Assembly (NCBI GenBank): GCA_018873245.2
Contig: JAEMBT020000003.1
Location: 7,769,843-7,833,842 of the forward strand
Length of the DNA: 64,000 nucleotides
Source of the DNA: Archegozetes longisetosus
Lineage: Eukaryota > Arthropoda > Arachnida > Sarcoptiformes > Trhypochthoniidae
Direction of reading: 5' to 3'
The position numbers and the translations under genes are program-made. The first letter of the stretch is position 1. The number at the start of each line of letters is the position of its first letter. The notes under the pieces were generated by a model. It was not told where the DNA came from and ran no database searches. It saw nothing but the letters and a program-made list of their open reading frames with translations. This document shows positions 35,921 through 49,799 of this stretch, in pieces.

Positions 35921-38900
35921 TCAATTTTTAACCGGATCGTATAAAGTTCTTCTTTCTTTCAGCTTATTACTGAGTTCGTTGTCTACTGGAGCGTATGAGT
36001 GCTAAAGTGAAACAAAATTAATCAAGATTAATCAAAGTGACCAATATTTTGAAAAGTTATCTACAACTGACCAAATTTTTCAGTATAACAAAATTACTGT
36101 AGAGTCTTTGAATTTCATATTCATCAGCCACGTCATTCGGTAAAGCATCCTAAAAATGATTAAATAATGAAGTAATAAAACAATTGAACATTTACATAAA
36201 ATAATGCTTAATTAGATATTCTATAATTATGCATTCAGTCATATTATACAAATTATTATCAAGTTCTATTTAAAAATTCATAAATCTGGAAAACATTAAC
36301 TATCCTCCTACACTTAATCAAATTGAGTGACTGCAATTGACCGTTTAACTAAGTCCAAACAGTCTAGACTAAAAGTGTTTATCAGATACTATTTAGCAGA
36401 GATTGTTAAATAGAAGCTAGAATCAAACTAACAGTAAAGTACTTGTAAAAAAGAGATTATACATTGATGAGATAAGTTGTGATATGCAAAACCAGAAGCG
36501 ATAAACTAAAAATTGAATTTTCACATTGCATTATGCTATCTAACTAAGATTGGCACTATCAAACAAATGAATAATAACATGTTTCACTATTAGATAGCAA
36601 TTAGAACAACGACTTATGTAATAGTTATCGTGTTATCATTACATGGAATAACATTTGCCAATAAAGATCAATAATTATCATTAGGCAATTGAACACAACA
36701 ACCACACTATCAGTCATTGTTTAATAACCGCTAATCATTGGGAGGCGTAAATTGAATCGAAAAAATTCGTAAAGGGGTGTATTGATGTGATTGTTTACCA
36801 CTTAAACTCATAAGTAGCTCTCGACAGAAATAATTAGATAAAATAACTAACTCTCAGTTGCTGTTTCGATGCAGTCATGAAAAATTTAACGACATCGCTA
36901 TGATGGTTACGCTGGTCTGTAAGCTTTGAAATGAGTCTTGGATGGAAATTTTTTCTATGCAGATGCTCCACGAGTAAAGCTAGTGTGAGTTCACCACTTT
37001 TCTCTTTATTCTGATCTTCCTTAGGACCATCTGACGCATCGTTTGCAACCATCACTAAAGAGAATTAAATTGCCAAATCAAAGTAAGTTAACTAATTGAC
37101 ATCGTTCAAAATAGAAACCTGCTTGAGGAATTGCACTCTTAGCAATTGCTTTTCTACTTTTTAGAGTAGCAGTCAATTCGTCTTGAAAGCTGATCTGACT
37201 TTGAATACTTCGTTTGTCGTCTTGTTCAGAACCATTTGCTTTAGTTGCCGAATAATTTTGTGTTTGATTTACAGTTCTTTGATTTGATTCTTTCAATTGA
37301 TTATTTATCACAAGATTCGAATTGAATTGATTCTCAATCACTTGACTTTGATCAACATGTTCTGATCTCTTTTGAAGATATTTTAAAGTTGAGTATAAAG
37401 TAGTTAAGTGGTAAAGTTTTGGTTAAATGATTACCTTTAACGGTGGATTAGAGTTTTGCTTAAGAGGTACTGAATATAGCGGATCTTCATCGCGTTCACT
37501 ATAACGTCTTAGTTTTCGCACATCAGCAAATAAGGCCGATCGACTATCTTTTACTTCAACTTCACTTTGTTTTACTTCTACTTTAGTTAGTAAGTTATCA
37601 TTAAGATTAGACCAATCACCAAATTCAGTAAGCATTTGTTTAAAATACCATTTCATGCAAAATAAGAAAATAAGAAATTATTTTAGCAAATCATGCTTTT
37701 AGATATAAAACTCAAGCCTTACATATCTTGAAGTCATGCAACATTTAACAAATAATGCTTTAATTTCAATTATTGGACGAGTCACCAAAGCTTCACATTG
37801 AATTTTGTTTCAAATTTTATTATCATTCGAACACTACATTCTAAGCATATCTTTATTAATTAGCAGGAATAAAGAATTAGAAGTGATTTATGATTTATTG
37901 ATTAGTGCAAAGCCGACATCACATTTTTGGGTCACTTTAGCAACAGTTCATTTTTATAAGCTTCAATCTTAAGGTAAACAAGCTAACCTATTCCCTCATT
38001 TATCTGATTAGATACTTCATAGGTATTAACATTTTCTCTGAAAATTCTTCAGAAATACCAGAAAATTTTCTAATTCTGAATCAACTAAACATCGAAATTC
38101 TATTATCATTCAATTCCCTTTAGTCAATGAGTGTACGACTATTACTAAGAAATTGATCTTAATAAAATCTTAGTCAAAAATTATATGCAAAAAAATTTGA
38201 TTTACAATCAATTCGGATACTTCTTCAGGAATTTGCTTTTGGTAAATCTTACAGTTTCTGAAATTTGGCCAAAATTTGAAGACAAAACTCTTTGAACTTA
38301 AGATTTATGTGCTTAGATTTTATTGGAGTTATTCAAAGTTTCAGGAACAGTACTGGCATTCAAAACAGAACAGTCTTGGAATAACTGTTTTGTGAGGTTA
38401 TTCATACTTCAAAGTAGTTGATCTTCAAATAAATTTATTATTTGTTGATTTGTGTGGTCTAGTGATAAAGTTATTTATAATCTAAATTATATAAAAATAA
38501 GAGTAAAAACTTGAAAGTTGGTAACTAACTACAAAAATATTTATACTATAATAAAACCAGAGTGAGTGGCGAATAATTGATGGGAAAAGGTATTGAAAAT
38601 GATAAAAATTACTTTGTTTATTATAATTGATATATAAGGCACAAAGAGCGGCACGTAAATGTTGTCAAAAGAGTGATGCCAAATAAGTAGTACAATATAA
38701 TAAACTTGAAATTTATATAAACCCGTTATGTATATATAATTGAAAATTAGTATTGATTGTCATGATTTGTTTTAGATAACTGTACATATTTTGATTTGTT
38801 TACAGTATATAATTTGTATATAAAATGTTTCTGTAATTTATTGCGATATTTAATAACTGGAAAAGTTTCATAACTGACAACCAGTGATAACTCATAACCG

Positions 38901-41900
38901 CTAATACCAACAAATTAAGAATAACATTTAACTTACTGCACGTCATGGATGACCCGAAACTGAGTTTTTGTCAATCATTCACTAACTAATGTCCCGGAAA
39001 TAGGAGTACAACAATTATAAATAATAAAACAGATAATACCTTATGTCATATTAAACTGGATTTACAAATAACAACAATTAATTCAGACCAAAGTCCAAAT
39101 GACGCATAGATTGGTAGCAAAATCACAATGATTCAAAATCACAATGATCCAAAATCACAATGATTCTATTAAATGATGATTCCCTTAGAAATATCTAAAC
39201 TCTCCTTTTTTACCTTGTCGTTCGCGTCTTATCCAATCGTCATTTGGCGACGCGTTCCCCATATGTGGATCGCGGTCTCTTCCATTTGTCGTGTGATTGA
39301 TTTCTGTGACAATCGTATGCGGCACATGGGCCACTTGTCCCCTCCAATTGCGAGCCTTCCACCACTTTCGAGAGTCGTCTAATATCTCAAGTATTTCTCC
39401 GCTAATTATCAAAAATCAATTCAAAATTTATCGATCAATCGAACTGAATCGAGACTACTATAAGATTAGATACTGTTAAACCTGTCTAAATTGAACGTGC
39501 AGCTAAGCACATTTTAAGATATTAATAAAAAATGAGTCTTCATTTCTATTTCTACCCAATATCTATTTATACCTTCAAAAAAGGATCAGTAACATGCTTA
39601 AAAATTTACACCTGTTTTAAAAAGAGCTTAACTACATGTTCAAGACAGGCAGATTTAAATATGCAGACAAAAACAGTCGGCTAACCGAATCACAGTCAAC
39701 TCCTTATCATTATTGGCAGTGCGTGGGAAAAGTACACGAACTATTTTGGCATTTCGAGCTTGTAATTCTGCGACCCATTCCGATTGGTCTAATTCATTGA
39801 CTTGAACTGTTGGCGAATCGCGTTCTATTGAATCAATGGGTGATGGAGGAGTATTGCCGCGAACCACTCGTGTTGCTTGCGTCACGTGTGACGAAGTCGA
39901 AGGAGAAACTATCGGAAGTTCAAATTTTTATAACACTCATTCAAGTTATATATCTATCAACTGAAGAGCATCGAGACAAACCTCTAGGCTGGATGTGACG
40001 ATTATCAATATGATTTTCATCAGTATCGCTGTCATCGTAGTGTAGCCCTCTATGGTATTCTCTTGAGCTAACATCTCTTCTATTGCGAATCATTTCTTCG
40101 CGATGCACATGAATAGGCACATGATCTTCCTCTTGTTCAGACTCTGATGCAATTCCAATCAGTTCGGGTTCTGTTATATTAGGTGCCCAGCCGTCAGTGA
40201 ACACGGGCTGATAAGAACTAGAAAGTCTTGTGTTGTGCTAAAAATAACATAACTTTCAGTATCTGTTCTAAATGTGATTGCATGCAATCATTCAGCTTAT
40301 TACAACAAAATGTCTTTACTTACCTTAATGGGTTGAACCCAATTTGGCCCTAAAGATTGCCACAAATCATATTCTTTGCTTGTACAACAATTGGAAAGTA
40401 AATCTATAGCTTCGTGATTCAAATAAGGCACTCCTACTATGGACGGATCTATCGGTGGGTCTTTGATAGAATTTTAAATTTTGATCATTAGTATCATGTA
40501 AGATTTCTATAATTAAACTTTAGATTTTCAACTTTAAAACTAGACAATCTATTCTATCTAAAATTAATGTTACAGCTAGCCTCTGATTGAAAATCCGTTA
40601 GTTTTCCAAAAATACAGTGAAAATATAAGTTTTTATACTTTGATGAAACTTACCGCTACTTCTAGCCGCTTCAATAATAATGGCCAACTAAAGATAAAAG
40701 ATTAAAACGAATCATGCGATTAATCATAAAAAACTAATAATCTATTGTCTTGTATTTGTAGTGACAAAAATCATACCGGTGTGAACAAAAAATGGACGAG
40801 TTCTGGTGCATTAGGATCATGGATGCAACCTGTGATTAGCACACTATTGGTTAGAGCATTTCAACGAATTTTACCTTAAACGGTCATACCGTACCCTTAA
40901 GTTTGGCCAATAAATTGAAGGCTAGTTTGAATTTACACAATATTTCAAAGAACTCTTCTTCATTAGGTCCTCGAGCGCGTATTGCTAGCAGACCATCACC
41001 AGCATGTGAGGCACCTTTTCCTAAAAGTTCAGATTACTATTAATTAACGAAAGCAAGCTCAGATAAATCTGAACTAAAGTCAATCTAAATGTTTGACTTA
41101 ATATTTCAGATAACTTGTATCAACGCTTCTCAAACTCAGTTTGGAGGATCACCAGTGGTCCTCGAAGAGATAATCAAACATTACTGGCTAAAAGTTTGAG
41201 AAGCGCTAACTTATGCAACTGGACAGATGAACCGAGGTGCAAACCTTGTCGCTTATGATTCCTTAATTGTAATTCTCTGAGTGCAGCTGCAGCGTGTTGT
41301 AAACGAATTATAAATCGCTCGATATCATCGAAGCAATGATTCAAAATGGAAACATAGCGCTCATTTGACAAAGCCTAGAATGGCGAAAATGTGATTTACC
41401 ATTTTTGTATCTATGTCAACAGATAGTTAACAGACCTGGTCATGGCTGTTTGTTCGATGAGCACCGTTGTGATGATTCGAATCTATTGAGCTCGTGGTCG
41501 TAATAGACCGCGAATCTGGATCATGATGTGCAACCATACGGCCCTGACCTAAAGGCGGCCCACCCGTTGGTGACGAGGTTTTTCTAGATTTATAGATTGA
41601 TCAATGCTATTATTTAATCACAACCCAAATAATTAATCTTTACTTTTCTCGTTGTGCAGCGATTTGATTAAAAACACTAACAGTTTCTTTAACATTGACA
41701 TTAGCTGTCGGTGGTGTCGAAGACTCGGAATGTGCCCCACTATTGAGCGTAGCTCCAAAATTCCTCATCCATTGCTGTATATCTTCAACAATGTTTATGG
41801 CATTATGTGAAACACATTGGAAAATATGTAATTCGCCTGAATTAATGAAAGGAATGCAATTAATGATTGGATCACAAACTAAACAGTCAAACCTGTCATA

Positions 41901-42794
41901 TGTATTTAAAGGGCTTGAAACAATAGAAAAATGTGATAGAAAAACATGATCGAGAACATTATAATAGACTATTAAAACTAGTTGACTACATATTGGAGTT
42001 GGACAGGTTTAACTGTAGTAGACTTTATAGCGAGTGTTAGGCATCACTAACTATTACCTTGACTTTCATTTGGAAGCTGTACTGTAAATATTAGTATATT
42101 ATTGTAAATGTGATTGTGGTCATTGAAGGCTGTCGGCTGTTGAATCAGTGTCACAGGAAAGCGCTCGACCACGTCGTTTGATTCTCCGTCAAGTATCCAC
42201 ATATGATTTCCTATTTTTCCCCCATTTTAATAGATATAAGTTATTGTATTCAATCAGTTGTGTTAAGAGATATTTATCTCTAATACCTTTTAACTGTATT
42301 GCCATTCGTTGCGTCCAAATTCCTTCAAATTAATTGATAAAATACTACTTAGAACTAATCAATGAATAAACTTCATTCCAATGGTTTATGTGACAAAAGT
42401 CGAACTTAATCTTCCATAGAATTGGAAATTTGACAAAAGACATTAAGAAGAGATAATTTGGTAGCTCTATAAATATTTGAGTCTTATTGATAGTCTTAAG
42501 TATTGTTTTTACTAACAGAAGTTATCAAAACTGATAAACTTACTAAGAATTAGTAGCGTACCTCATATATATCATAGCAAATATCTTAATATCTAACCTA
42601 AACTATTTTTTTAATCTAATACTAAAATATCAAAATGTTTTTAATTCTAAACCTGATGTCTTTTCCATTGCGAATAATCGCTGTAATGCCATCTTAGGAG
42701 TAGTTGACTGCTGTTGCGAAGAATTGGTCGAGAATGTGGCCAAGTGCTCGACCATATATGTCGGCGTCTGATGTTGAGGTGATGAGGCCATCAT
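35921..42794 (-). CDS. Eps8: Epidermal growth factor receptor kinase substrate 8 (Eps8) homologue
   Basis: Eps8 proteins cap and bundle actin filaments and link receptor signalling to Rac. Eighteen exons join in phase (858 aa; human 822): 42794-42653, 42322-42287, 42210-42058, 41836-41644, 41583-41436, 41374-41245, 41020-40895, 40829-40777, 40687-40654, 40460-40324, 40237-39982, 39908-39686, 39401-39214, 37580-37435, 37368-37119, 37054-36852, 36149-36072, 36001-35921. Landmarks in order: PTB (about 12-140; YMVEHLATF, IWTQRM, HIFQC); helical ILNH.FDDIE (about 233); KFKLAFNLLAKLK (about 297); LVHFLFTP (320-327); SH3 (about 521-575; EILEILDDSRKWWK); C-terminal actin-binding region (about 690-832; QDELTATLKSRK, LVEHLHRKNF). 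The start is the first ATG of a pair. The frame stays open upstream to an acceptor-like ATTAG, so a further N-terminal exon is possible. The exon-14 acceptor is the least certain junction. Confidence 0.93.
37435..37580 (-). CDS. Eps8: Eps8 exon 14 (uncertain acceptor)
   Basis: The exon encodes a charged linker between the SH3 and C-terminal regions (contains RSALFADVRKLRRYSERDEDP). The 3' donor, AAG|GTAATC, is clear. The 5' acceptor chosen is CTAAAG| at 37581, which restores phase with exon 13. A TTACTAAC branch-point-like sequence lies only a few bases upstream of this AG. The open frame continues back to ATG 37656, so an alternative promoter and start for a short C-terminal isoform cannot be excluded. 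No other in-frame AG exists between that ATG and 37581. Confidence 0.65.
39119..39166. repeat. 16-bp tandem repeat, 3 copies
   Basis: AAAATCACAATGATTC repeated three times, with one substitution in the middle copy. It lies within the Eps8 intron between exons 13 and 14, 48 bp from the exon-13 donor. Confidence 0.95.
41121..41208. mobile_element. hAT-type MITE in an Eps8 intron
   Basis: An 88-bp element. CGCTTCTCAAACT (41124-41136) is perfectly inverted as AGTTTGAGAAGCG (41193-41205). The outer ends read CAA and CTA. The interior holds a second palindrome, GAGGATCACCAGTGGTCCTC. Terminal sequences of the form CA(G)(N)GCTTCTCAAACT, followed by GG..TC..C..TGG, are typical of hAT non-autonomous elements. 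Flanks ACTTGTAT and ACTTATGC could be an eroded 8-bp target duplication. The element sits in the intron after exon 6 and does not touch the splice sites. Confidence 0.75.
42287..42322 (-). CDS. Eps8: 36-nt microexon of Eps8 (PTB domain)
   Basis: This microexon was found because the flanking exons skip about 12 residues that the family conserves. It is flanked by TTGAAG| and |GTATTAG, is phase 1-1, and encodes IWTQRMAIQLK plus split glycines on both sides. This matches the human G-VWTQDMILQV segment with no gap. Skipping it would keep the frame but remove a core strand of the PTB fold. Confidence 0.85.
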
Positions 42795-43363
42795 TAACGA
42801 TAAGTTATGTTCTAATTATAAGCCGACAATCGATCTTTAATAGTAATATTGCACACAAATATGTCCTCAATTATGATGACTTCGCACGTCTTAAAACTTG
42901 CTGTTTGGTTATAAATTTAGATTAGCTTTGCAACTATCTAAGTGTTGATGAATTGTTTGAAGTTTAGAAAAAATTGTTGTTAAAACAATCTAAAGTTCAC
43001 GAAATTCACAGACAATCATATAATAAAGCGATACATCTAATTACGTGTTAACTTAAGTGGCTTCAAAACTTTTCAATATTAAAGATTGACTTAAAAAATG
43101 AAAAAATAACTAAGACTATATCATAAAAATGGATAAGAAAATTAATGAGACTTTAATTTACAGTAAAAGACATAGTTATTGGGATGTGGGCGAATACTAT
43201 ATATGTATTTACAACTACGAAATTTTGGTTTTACTCGCTTATAGAACACCTTCAGTTGATTACAAAACACAGTCAATATTAGGTGAAGAGTCAGTTATGG
43301 GACATACTATGTCACTATTTAAATATACACAGAGGCGAAACTATTCAAACAATTCTATGCTAA

Positions 43364-43397
43364 TCATAAAACTATTACATTCATAAAACTATTACAT
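43364..43397. repeat. 17-bp perfect tandem duplication
   Basis: TCATAAAACTATTACAT occurs twice with no substitution. Confidence 0.95.
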
Positions 43398-43730
43398 AAC
43401 AGCATTATAGTAGAGTTCGAACAAAGTTAGGCATTTAGCGATTGCAACAATTGCTAAAACAGTAAATAATCTGAAAAACGTTAATTAGAAAAGTGTTCAC
43501 GACAAACCTGTAATTGGTATAAATTAATGAAGTTCACATGACATGTGGCCTGAAAGTTACGATGAAAATATAGAAAAGTTAAACTTATAGAGTTGGATAA
43601 GTTGAGTGTAACATGACTGTATGATGACTGTATGATTAAAACCACCCAAAATGGCGATCTTCGGCAATTGCAGTTCTGTTCCAAATACCTGAGACTTAGG
43701 TGTTTCCTATAGCAACATTCACTGTACAAA

Positions 43731-43875
43731 CAGGTATGGGGTATCAGACCCTATGCACACTCTGTGCTATGCAATAATCTCTCTATGCTTTACACACTCT
43801 TTAACACAGTTTGTATTACACACTCTACAGGTATAATACCCCAAGTATTAGGTTGTGTATTAGTGGCGCACCCGG
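43731..43875. repeat. Degenerate repeat patch with ACAGGTAT and ACACTCT motifs
   Basis: ACAGGTAT occurs at both sides (near 43731 and 43827). GGGGTAT on the left faces ATACCCC on the right, and (AC)ACACTCT occurs three times between them. The inverted ends suggest a small decayed element. Confidence 0.4.
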
Positions 43876-44084
43876 AAATGCAACTCTAGTTCCTCTAAAG
43901 TTTCTATATTTTACTTTTATTCAGAAATTCATTAAATCAATTTATTTGATTCAACTAAAAGTTTCTATTGTATTAGTTAATTAGCTATACTTTGATTCAG
44001 GGCCAATGCTTTGTTACAAGAGTTGGGCGTCATTTTCAAATATTTCGCTCGCAAACATAGTATTCAAACGTGAAACTTTGACAG

Positions 44085-44243
44085 AACTTCCAAAACTATT
44101 TCGTCCCGTATATAAGTTTAGATGTCATGCAAACATTACATGAGTCTGTAGCTACGCCCCTTCATAGAAAAGAATTTGGCGCAGGTCTAATCAATGTAGA
44201 AGTTAAGCATTTGCGCAGGCGATCCATAGGTGTGATGGATTAG
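44085..44243 (+). other. Open frame after an acceptor-like site, unassigned
   Basis: An acceptor-like TTTGACAG ends at 44084, followed in frame by 52 codons to a stop at 44243, including an ATG at 44127 (38-aa ORF). The second half is basic (KHLRRRS) and the codons are less AT-rich than the surroundings. No partner exon and no known family were found, so this could be chance. Confidence 0.2.
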
Positions 44244-44755
44244 TTGAATATTAATTTTATTATTAGAAATTTCTCTCTAAATTCGAACAATCTAGAAATT
44301 TTCAACAATCTATCCTACACTGTTTGGCAGGATTAATATGAGAAGTATCTATTACATGTCATCAATGTGATAAGAGGACAAACATTGAAGCTGCTAAATG
44401 TTAAATGACATATTTTCAATTAGGCAATCTCATTCGACAACTTTATTCATCCTGTTAGTTTTCCAAATCTGTTTTCCAAGCTTATACTTTTACTCATGCA
44501 CTTTATATTTAGCTGCCTAAATTGAAATAATTATTTTTACTAGTATATCATTGAATCCAAGTTCTTTGAATCAAGTTTATATTGAACCATAATTGAATCC
44601 AACTACAATTATTGTGTAAAGTTTCAAATCACAATCAACAATGAATTCATTAGTTTGAAAACATTTTCCTGTTCTCTTTAGACACATTCGTCTACTTAAA
44701 CTGATTAATTTGCATTGAAAGAGTTCAAAATTTGAAATTAAGGAATTTAAAGTCC

Positions 44756-44799
44756 ACTTTTGTTTGACTTTTGTTCGACTTTTGTTTGACTTTTGTTGG
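44756..44799. repeat. 11-bp tandem repeat, 4 copies
   Basis: ACTTTTGTTTG in four adjacent copies, with single substitutions in copies 2 and 4. Confidence 0.95.
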
Positions 44800-46851
44800 T
44801 GTATTTTTCTTATTAAACGTATTTTATATTAAAATATTGCCTAAATAGGCGTAATTAGGCATTTGCATTCGTCAGTCATTAACCTTTGGGGAAAAAAACT
44901 TAATGTTTCTTATAAATGAATTGAAATGACTTACTTTCGTATCATATGATTTTAATGTAACTGAAAAAACTCCACGTTCAATCGAACAAAACAAGAAATG
45001 AAAAAAAGGCAAATCATAGTACTAAGATATGAATCTTAGTCAATTAGATTTTATTAAATAAAACTACAAAAGAAAAAATAGAAACAAAAGTATTTAGTAT
45101 TTTAGGCTATATAAGTTGTTTCGTAACATAATTTTCAATCAAAGTGTTAAACGGGTCGCAGCAATGAAAAGCTATTGTCTTTAGACGCTAACATGAGATG
45201 CAAAATGTTTAATAGTCTTAAGATTTAGTGTAACATATATTAGTAGAACTAGAGAAGTGAACAATTATACGATATAACGATTGTTGTGATAAAATGAAAT
45301 TTGTCTCAATTTCGCTTTAATATCTATTATGTAAACATATTATATTCTACTAGTTCACACCCAATTATGATAAAATTTGATATGCCCTCAAAAAACTGAA
45401 ATAATCTGCTTAGATAAACATAGTAAAATATAAATCAAATCAGTCCTTGAAAGTGATAATCACAACTAAATCAAAGTAAATAGTATTTCAGATCAAATAC
45501 TATTTATGGATTAATGAGAAAACTAATTGTGCCCCAAGTTACGAAAACCAGAAGAAAATGGTAATTAACATAAAGGTTCAGTTAGATTACATATAGAGTA
45601 AACTCGTGAGAAAAATCCTGGTCTTTCCAATCAGGCCTTAGTTTATAAATAAGTAGATTTTGTTTGATCGTCAAATTCTTTCCTAAGTTGAAAAGTTAGG
45701 GTACGAAAATATTTCAGTTTTTAAAAGTTGCATAACAGGCATATTCGTATAGTCATTGTCAGGTAGTGTCACCTGATAACCGCTCGCCAATTATATGGCA
45801 AGTTGTTGTGGTTCCTATTAGCATTTTAACTCATCTCTGTTATAACTTCATTTTTCACCAGTTCTCCTTACAAAATTTACGATTTAATTAAATTATTAAA
45901 TGAAAGCTCAAAATGCATACTAACTGTTTCATTTCAATATAGATCATTAATCAAACCTAAATCAGCTTATGTTCCGTCTTCTTTAGATTGCTACAAGTTT
46001 TTTAAGTTTACAAACACATCAAAACCAACTAAGCACTAAATGTTCAATGTGATTTATACTTTTTGCTTAATTTAAGTTAGTTTTGTCTCTGTCTGACAAA
46101 TTATTTATTATTTTTAAGATATTAAATAAACTCAATTCTCAAAAATGCTAGACTTCGGTTATTTGTCGACCCAAGACTGAGTTATAGTTTATAATAAACT
46201 TTGACGAGTATAACACTTAATTATACAAGACTATGTTAATCAGATTATTTGTTTTCATTATTCAATTTTTGTTGGTTTTGAACAAATAGACCTTAACTTT
46301 AAAACCGTTTATAAATAATGAAATGCAGTTCGATTCGATCAACTCTGCTAAGTAAATAAAAGTAGCGTAAAACTTAATGAGAAAAGAGACAGATATTTAA
46401 AGCTAGTGTGTCATAGTAATTTAGATTAACTAAACAATTGTCATCTCAAACAAGGCTTCTCAATTGGTTAGTTTGGTTATATTTGAATAGTCGTTGTGTT
46501 GATAAATTATACATAAAGATATATTTTAGATTTGAGGATAGATAGAGATCAATTATGTGTCAATTAGGAAGTGCATATCAGATTTGACGGTTCACGAATA
46601 CTTACTTATGAATCAATTATTTTACTATTTAGTAGTATCGATGAGCAGTGTATCAATAGTAATACTAATTTTGTAGACGTGGCTGGACTTGCATTTAATA
46701 GTTTACAAACACTTAATCATCTAATAATAATAACATTAGGGAAGCGCACGTTTTCATTGTTTACTAAATTTTCTGACATCTATTAAGAAAGAAATTCAAC
46801 ATTTAGTTAAATAATCAATTGATTGCATTTGATCAAAACGAACAAGTGAAA

Positions 46852-49425
<2,574 letters not shown>

Positions 49426-49799
49426 AATGTCTCATTTTATAAAGGTCACGTCATATAAATTGAAAAAGTCCAACAAGAGTTATGATTCTGAATATTTTAA
49501 AATGTTTATAAATGCTCTCTGTCTGAAGGAGTACTCGCTTTGGGCAAATTTGTTAATATAGAAGTTTAGTATTAGTGAGTAGTAATGGTTAGCCATGCAT
49601 GAATCAAATCATTCTATCAAGTCTTTCATATCTATTGAGTTGGTTTGAATGCGCACTACTTTTACATTTCTAATATGATGATAGATTCGAAATTTTTGTA
49701 TAGTTTACTTTGGAGATCGATTAGAGTTATTTGAAGCCGTGAACTGAAACCACTTGTTTTTGTGTTTGAATTTCTGAAATAAACGTATGAATAAACTTT

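Larger units (their letters stand above)
42800..46851. other. Spacer between divergent Eps8 and ferrochelatase genes
   Basis: About 4 kb separating two divergent genes; it should contain both promoters. The plus frame at 43129-43386 ends in a 17-bp duplication and has no family resemblance. The minus frame at 43729-43481 ends at a donor-like CAG|GTTTGT and could be a 5' UTR exon of Eps8. GC-richer patches lie at 43730-43890 and 44000-44250. I see no convincing TATA or initiator element. Confidence 0.4.

Noticed and set aside
41695..41949. 84-aa plus frame
   Set aside because: Antisense shadow of Eps8 exon 4 (41836-41644) plus intron.
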